Assembly: GCA_945866505.1 (NCBI GenBank)
Contig: CAMBHH010000137.1
Coordinates: forward strand, 1 to 9,139
Direction of reading: 5' to 3'
From: Flavobacterium psychrophilum
GTDB taxonomy: Bacteria > Bacteroidota > Bacteroidia > Flavobacteriales > Flavobacteriaceae
DNA: 9,139 nt
Shown here: piece by piece, positions 5,904 to 9,139 of the stretch
Layout of the letters: every line of letters begins with the position of its first letter
How positions within the stretch are numbered: the stretch's first letter is position 1
Notes under the pieces: model-generated
Database searches by the model: none
What the model saw: the letters and a program-made list of their open reading frames with translations, nothing else
What the model was told of the DNA's origin: nothing
Translations under genes and position numbers: made by a program

Positions 5904-6638
5904 TTAAAGTTTTATCCCTTGAACTATAGTATTTTCGGTTTTTTTCATTATTTCTTCAAAAGGATAGTCCTTTACTGCCATAGCATCGTGTATGGTAAAA
6001 GTAATATGATTTCCTAATCCATAAGGGAAAGCACCAAATCTAAAGAACTTCCAAGAATTATTAATTGAAATGGGCACAACATAGGCCGAAGGCGCATATT
6101 TACACAATATTTTTAATCCGCTTTGAGCAAATTCTTTTGGTTTTCCTGTTTTACTTCTCGTTCCTTCGGGGAAAATTACCGCTGAACGTATGTTTTTTTC
6201 GATGTATTCGGACAATCCTTTGATAATGGGAATGGCTTGTTTGGGATCTTTTCTATCAATTAAAACCGAGCCACCATGTCTTAAATTATAGGAAACACTT
6301 GGAACACCTTTGCCTAATTCGGCTTTGCTGACAAATTTTGGATGAAATTTTCTCAAAAACCAAATCATTCCAATAATATCATACATTCCTTGATGGTTAG
6401 CCACAAAAATGATGGGAACGCCTGTCGGAATGTTTTCACTTCCTTCGATTTTAAAATCATTAAACATAACATTTCCAATTCTTAGCAAGAAAAAGTTTAG
6501 ATAATCGACACTTTTTTTGTGCGCTTGATATCCAAAAACATTGAAGCAAATCCACTGAATAGGGTGAAAAATCACCAAAGTCAATAAGAAAATCAGAATT
6601 GCAATAAAGGATATTGGATAGGATATAATTTTTTGCAT
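5904..6638 (-). CDS. 1-acyl-sn-glycerol-3-phosphate acyltransferase family protein (PlsC-type), copy A
   Basis: This 244-residue membrane-bound acyltransferase transfers an acyl chain, typically to lysophosphatidic acid to make phosphatidic acid in phospholipid synthesis. The catalytic HX4D motif is NHQGMYD (H82, D87) and the acceptor-binding motif is FPEGTRS (156-162). A hydrophobic N-terminal segment at about residues 7-34 (PISFIAILIFLLTLVIF) should anchor it in the inner membrane. The conserved LGKGVPS and PISINNSW segments are also present. It aligns without a gap to copy B upstream, which has the same length. The gap to copy B is 136 bases and to the desaturase 67 bases, so it may be transcribed with either. 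No TAnnTTTG motif is seen just before its start. Because paralogs of this family also acylate other lipids, such as ornithine lipids, which copy is the housekeeping PlsC is unknown. Confidence 0.92.
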   Translation of the reverse strand: MQKIISYPISFIAILIFLLTLVIFHPIQWICFNVFGYQAHKKSVDYLNFFLLRIGNVMFNDFKIEGSENIPTGVPIIFVANHQGMYDIIGMIWFLRKFHPKFVSKAELGKGVPSVSYNLRHGGSVLIDRKDPKQAIPIIKGLSEYIEKNIRSAVIFPEGTRSKTGKPKEFAQSGLKILCKYAPSAYVVPISINNSWKFFRFGAFPYGLGNHITFTIHDAMAVKDYPFEEIMKKTENTIVQGIKL

Positions 6639-6749
6639 TATACTATTTTTGGGGTAAAAATAAGAAATATTTTTGGGTTTGAGTTATTTACAAAAGCACC
6701 TAATTGTTACCATTAATCACTATTTGTATTTCAAAAAATTGAATAACAG

Positions 6750-6776
6750 AAAACTAGAATTTTAAAGCTAGATTTT
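6750..6776 (-). terminator. Possible weak terminator after acyltransferase copy B
   Basis: On the minus strand AAAATCTAG (6776-6768) can pair with CTAGTTTT (6757-6750) across a 10-base loop, with one bulged base, ending in TTTT. The first arm overlaps the stop codon. The stem is AT-rich and short, so this is a low-confidence call; if real it would separate the two acyltransferase genes. Confidence 0.25.
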
Positions 6777-7509
6777 ATAATTTAATTCCATCAACAATAG
6801 TTTTTTCAATCTTTGGCATCAACTTTTCAAACGGATAATCACTTACTTTCAAGGGTTTGTGGACTGTAAAAATTAGATGATGTCCCAAACTTAATGCAAA
6901 GTAACCGTGTTGATATACTTTCCAAGAATTATTTATAGTTATTGGAACCGCATAGGCTGACGGTGCATATTTACACAATATTTTTAAACCACTTTGTGCA
7001 AATTCTTTTGGTTCACCAGTTTTACTTCTAGTACCCTCAGGATATATAACTGCTGAGCGTTTGTTTTTTTCGATGTATTCCGCCAATGCTTTTATTTGTG
7101 GTATAGCTTGTTTAGGATTGTTTCGATCAATCATTACGCACGGGCCATTTCGAACATAATAGGAAAGACTTGGAATCCCTTTTCCTAATTCTTTTTTGGT
7201 GACAAAGGCAGGATGAAATCGACGTAAGTACCAATTCATTCCTGCGGTATCAGATAAGCTTTGATGATTAGAAACAAAGATAAGTGCAACATTTTTTGGA
7301 ATAAAATCCATGTTTTCAAAAGTATAACGGCAACCCAAAATATGAGAACATTTTAAGGATAAAAAAGTTACCAAATCAAACGTTTTTTTAAGTCCTTGAT
7401 ATTCATATTTCTTATTAAATAACCAAAGTATTGGTTGAAAAAAGCACATTACAATTAAAAAGAAAAAGTAATAAACTAATGTTATTGGTAATAATAAAAT
7501 CTTCTTCAT
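6775..7509 (-). CDS. 1-acyl-sn-glycerol-3-phosphate acyltransferase family protein (PlsC-type), copy B
   Basis: This is the tandem paralog of copy A, also 244 residues and alignable end to end without gaps. The HX4D motif is NHQSLSD (H82, D87) and the acceptor motif YPEGTRS (156-162). The N-terminal hydrophobic segment (about 7-32) is rich in F and Y and differs almost completely from copy A. By my count only about 22 of the first 75 residues agree, whereas residues 144-197 agree at 49 of 54. This suggests a shared catalytic surface for the acceptor headgroup with different membrane or acyl-chain contacts, or homogenisation of the central block. It is the first gene of the minus-strand lipid group and has its own -7 promoter element. 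The exact substrate cannot be told. Confidence 0.92.
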   Translation of the reverse strand: MKKILLLPITLVYYFFFLIVMCFFQPILWLFNKKYEYQGLKKTFDLVTFLSLKCSHILGCRYTFENMDFIPKNVALIFVSNHQSLSDTAGMNWYLRRFHPAFVTKKELGKGIPSLSYYVRNGPCVMIDRNNPKQAIPQIKALAEYIEKNKRSAVIYPEGTRSKTGEPKEFAQSGLKILCKYAPSAYAVPITINNSWKVYQHGYFALSLGHHLIFTVHKPLKVSDYPFEKLMPKIEKTIVDGIKL

Positions 7510-7527
7510 GCTTGTTCAAAGTGTATG

Positions 7528-7535
7528 CAAAAGTA
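7528..7535 (-). promoter_or_regulatory. Predicted -7 promoter element of acyltransferase copy B
   Basis: Minus-strand TACTTTTG matches TAnnTTTG, about 18 bases before the ATG at 7509, giving a leader of roughly a dozen bases. No TTG is present at the usual -33 distance. It is the most upstream promoter candidate of the minus-strand lipid gene group. Confidence 0.5.
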
Positions 7536-7632
7536 ATAAATATTTTTGGAGCCCGATTTTAATCCAGAAATATTATCGGTTTAGGGTTTAATTGTGCATT
7601 TGCTAAAAATAAAATCACTTCAACGGCGAAAA

Positions 7633-8051
7633 ATGCAAGATTATTATAAAAAAAATAATTCTACTACTGTCGTTTTTATTGCTATTGTCTTGTAATTCCT
7701 CCGAATATAATCACGTGACAATTATAAATGATTCGAAGAATACTATTGTATGTTTTTTATCCGAAAAAGATATTACGGAAATGAAAGGAGTATTTGATAT
7801 GCATTCTCCGTCTGAAATTAGGAAAAATGACTTTGCATTTATAGGTGCAGATTCTTTTAAAGGTAGCTGGACTAGGTTTTTAGAGAAATGCAAAGATAAA
7901 AAAGGGAAGACTTTATATAATTGCTAAAGATAGCGTCGATAAATACGGGTGGGATAAGATATATGAAAAAGGTATTTATAACAAAAAATACTTGCTGACT
8001 ATTGAAGATTTAAACAAAATTGATTGGGAGATTACATATGATGGTAAGTAA
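7633..8051 (+). pseudogene. Small lipoprotein gene broken by two single-base excesses in A-runs
   Basis: No single frame covers this gene, but three frames join into one sensible protein. The ATG at 7633 begins MQDYYKK and then runs into the wrong frame in an A8 run (7648-7655); dropping one A gives a lipoprotein signal peptide, KKIILLLSFLLLLSC, with lipobox LLSC. The middle frame (to the TAA at 7925-7927) continues CNSSEYNHVTIINDSKNT. Dropping one A from the A6 run at 7898-7903 then leads into KKGRLYIIAKDSVDKYGW and on to NKIDWEITYDGK, ending at TAA 8049-8051. The restored product has 138 residues. The ending DSVDKYGWDKI...LTIEDLNKIDWEITY resembles, from memory, a recurrent Bacteroidota family of small uncharacterised lipoproteins. 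Alternatives for the 5' end are an ATA start at 7646 in the middle frame or the TTG at 7679, which would lose the signal peptide. True decay, slippage-controlled expression and assembly error are all possible. Confidence 0.7.
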
Positions 8052-8170
8052 CTCAGTATCGCTGATATGATATAAATATCTAAGACGGTCAGTTCATTTT
8101 CAAAAACTTCTCTCCAAAGTATTCATTAAAAACGGACAACTTTGTCACTATCTGATCTTAAAATATTTTA

Positions 8171-8178
8171 TATCTTTG
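8171..8178 (+). promoter_or_regulatory. Predicted -7 promoter element of the toxin-antitoxin operon
   Basis: TATCTTTG is a full match to TAnnTTTG, 20 bases before the antitoxin ATG at 8199, so the leader would be about 15 bases. A TTG at 8142-8144 is 26 bp upstream, slightly farther than usual. The position rules out the upstream in-frame TTG at 8142 as the start of the antitoxin. Confidence 0.65.
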
Positions 8179-8198
8179 CACAATTAAAAATTACTACT

Positions 8199-8390
8199 AT
8201 GGCAACAATAACATTATCTTATGACGCTCGTAACGTTATTGCAAAAAAAACAGTTGCTTATATACTTTCGTTGGGCGTTTTTAAAACTATCAATAAAACC
8301 GCAATAGATTTATCTTTAGAAGATGTGAAAAAAGGGCGTGTCACTACTCATAAAAGTGCCGCAGACTACTTCAAAAATCTTAAAGATTAA
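8199..8390 (+). CDS. Putative antitoxin of a type II toxin-antitoxin pair
   Basis: This is a 63-residue protein with a layout typical of small dimeric antitoxins: a short N-terminal beta strand (ATITLSYDARN), a helical middle (VIAKKTVAYILSLGVFKTI), and a charged C-terminal tail (GRVTTHKSAADYFKNLKD) that could wrap the toxin. A ribbon-helix-helix fold of the RelB/DinJ type is likely but not provable by eye. The assignment rests mainly on context: it lies directly before a YafQ-like toxin, and its stop codon overlaps the toxin start by one base (TAATG at 8388-8392), giving translational coupling with the antitoxin made first. The ATG at 8199 is chosen over the in-frame TTG at 8142 because the predicted promoter lies between them. 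Antitoxins of this class usually repress their own promoter; no clear palindrome is visible at the promoter here. Confidence 0.8.
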   Translation: MATITLSYDARNVIAKKTVAYILSLGVFKTINKTAIDLSLEDVKKGRVTTHKSAADYFKNLKD

Positions 8391-8662
8391 TGTACATTGT
8401 AAAAACTACAAGGCAATTTGACAAAGATGTAAAACTCTGTAAAAAAAGAGGTTACGATCTTTCTAAATTAGAAAATGTAGTATCTATTTTAGAAAAAACA
8501 GGAACATTACCACAAAAATACAAACCACATAAATTGTCTGGAAATTATGAAAATTGTTGGGAATGTCATATCAAGGGCGATTGGCTTTTAGTTTGGCTCC
8601 AAAATGACAATGAACTCACACTTTTGTTTATCAATACAGGGACACATAGCGACTTATTTTAA
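8390..8662 (+). CDS. RelE/YafQ-family mRNA interferase toxin
   Basis: The product is a 90-residue YafQ-type toxin of the RelE superfamily. Such toxins enter the ribosomal A site and cleave mRNA, halting translation until the antitoxin neutralises them. All residues known to matter in E. coli YafQ have counterparts: H47 in KPHKLSG, H60, D64 and W65 in ECHIKGDWLLVW, and H86 with F90 in NTGTHSDLF. The N-terminal helix TRQFDKDVKLCKKRGYDLSKL also follows YafQ, where the family pattern is FKKDxKxxxKRG. Length is normal (YafQ has 92) and no catalytic residue is missing, so the toxin should be active. It overlaps the antitoxin by one base. The pair sits between a broken lipoprotein gene and rnpA, a typical spot for an accessory insertion next to a core gene. 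Confidence 0.93.
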   Translation: MYIVKTTRQFDKDVKLCKKRGYDLSKLENVVSILEKTGTLPQKYKPHKLSGNYENCWECHIKGDWLLVWLQNDNELTLLFINTGTHSDLF

Positions 8663-8728
8663 ACTAACTATCGCAGTTTCAAAAAGCAGAATTTGTTCCC
8701 TAAAATCTTTGTTATTTTTCAAAAATAC

Positions 8729-9121
8729 ATGAATTTCACTTATCCAAAAAACGAAAAGCTTAAAAGTAAAATCATAATCGATTTGCTTTTTTCTAAAGGA
8801 AAATCTGTGTCCAAATATCCTTTGCGACTGGTTTTTGTGGAAAGTGATTACGGTATTCCCGTAGATTCAGACCAAATGCTAAAAATGGGTGTTTCGGTTT
8901 CAAAGAAATATTTTAAACACGCCGTAGATCGCAATTATTTCAAGCGAGTACTTCGCGAAACGTATCGATTGAATAAACACATCCTGATTGACAATTTGGA
9001 CAAAAAATATGCTTTTATGTTTTTTTACCAAACCAAAGACCGATTGACTTACGAGGAAATCAACACCAAAACCATTCAACTCTTTGAAAAATTTGTTTCA
9101 CAATTGAAAAACGAGGAATAA
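8729..9121 (+). CDS. rnpA: Ribonuclease P protein component
   Basis: RnpA is the small basic protein that assists the catalytic RNA of RNase P in cutting the 5' leader from pre-tRNA. From the ATG at 8729 it has 130 residues. The signature RNR-like motif is present as VDRNYFKRVLRE (R68, N69, K72, R73, R76, E77), preceded by the conserved KMGVSVSKKYFKHA strand-helix that contacts the leader and RNA. The N-terminal KNEKLKSKIIIDLLFSKGKS matches the family start. The frame extends upstream to a TTG at 8693, but those 12 residues are unlike the family, so the ATG is preferred. No perfect promoter motif is present; AATCTTTG at 8704-8711 misses one base of the -7 consensus and is about 18 bases before the start. 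In flavobacteria rnpA is often not beside rpmH, in agreement with the neighbours here. Confidence 0.95.
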   Translation: MNFTYPKNEKLKSKIIIDLLFSKGKSVSKYPLRLVFVESDYGIPVDSDQMLKMGVSVSKKYFKHAVDRNYFKRVLRETYRLNKHILIDNLDKKYAFMFFYQTKDRLTYEEINTKTIQLFEKFVSQLKNEE

Positions 9122-9122
9122 A

Positions 9123-9130
9123 TAGCTTTG
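9123..9130 (+). promoter_or_regulatory. Possible -7 promoter element for the gene beyond the window
   Basis: TAGCTTTG directly after the rnpA stop codon matches TAnnTTTG. A TTG at 9104-9106 is 16 bp upstream, about one base short of the usual spacing. It would drive a gene starting just past the window edge. The run of eight T that follows has no hairpin before it, so I do not call a terminator. Confidence 0.35.
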
Positions 9131-9139
9131 TTTTTTTTC

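Noticed and set aside
8693..8728. TTG-initiated 12-residue extension of RnpA
   Set aside because: The extra residues do not look like any RnpA start, while the ATG at 8729 does.
9131..9138. T-run after rnpA as an intrinsic terminator
   Set aside because: No stem-loop precedes it within the rnpA end, and the window stops immediately afterwards.

Overview
The window looks like chromosomal DNA from a Bacteroidota member, most likely a Flavobacterium-like member of the Flavobacteriia. The evidence is strong AT-richness, no purine-rich Shine-Dalgarno sites before the starts, several promoter -7 elements of the Bacteroidota type (TAnnTTTG), and recognisable flavobacterial forms of household genes. 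No rRNA, tRNA, CRISPR array, insertion sequence or phage gene was seen.

Layout. Plus strand, left part: the 3' two thirds of an enoyl-CoA hydratase gene (1-531); an intergenic palindrome; an exported 557-residue protein of unknown function with a glycine-rich pentapeptide track (597-2270); an AT-rich array of 32-bp tandem repeats that forms two operator-like palindromes over a promoter; an AAA ATPase with a C-terminal DUF4143 nuclease-like domain (2384-3502) and its terminator; and a 132-residue protein resembling only the N-terminal domain of a methyltransferase family (3565-3963). Minus strand, middle: four genes in a row, read from right to left. These are two paralogous PlsC-type acyltransferases (7509-6775 and 6638-5904), a soluble di-iron acyl-ACP desaturase (5836-4850) with a strong terminator, and a YedJ-like HD phosphohydrolase (4738-4085). 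Plus strand, right part: a small lipoprotein gene broken by two single-base excesses in A-runs (7633-8051), a RelE/YafQ-type toxin-antitoxin pair (8199-8662), and rnpA, the protein subunit of RNase P (8729-9121). A promoter-like motif after rnpA probably serves the next gene outside the window.

How the genes fit together. The two acyltransferases and the desaturase form a membrane-lipid group: the desaturase introduces a double bond into acyl-ACP, and the acyltransferases place acyl chains on lysophosphatidic acid or a similar acceptor. The toxin-antitoxin pair, the broken lipoprotein and the AAA-DUF4143 gene look like accessory pieces between core genes.

The least expected signals are non-coding. 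A 7-bp periodic repeat family (GATTnnn) sits exactly at the stop codons of three genes and forms a 34-bp inverted repeat filling the gap between two convergent genes. A second element, two TTTGATATT-N2-AATATCAAA palindromes spaced exactly 32 bp apart, covers the AAA ATPase promoter. A third is the pair of A-run excesses that together break the lipoprotein. I did not find a clearly new multi-gene system.
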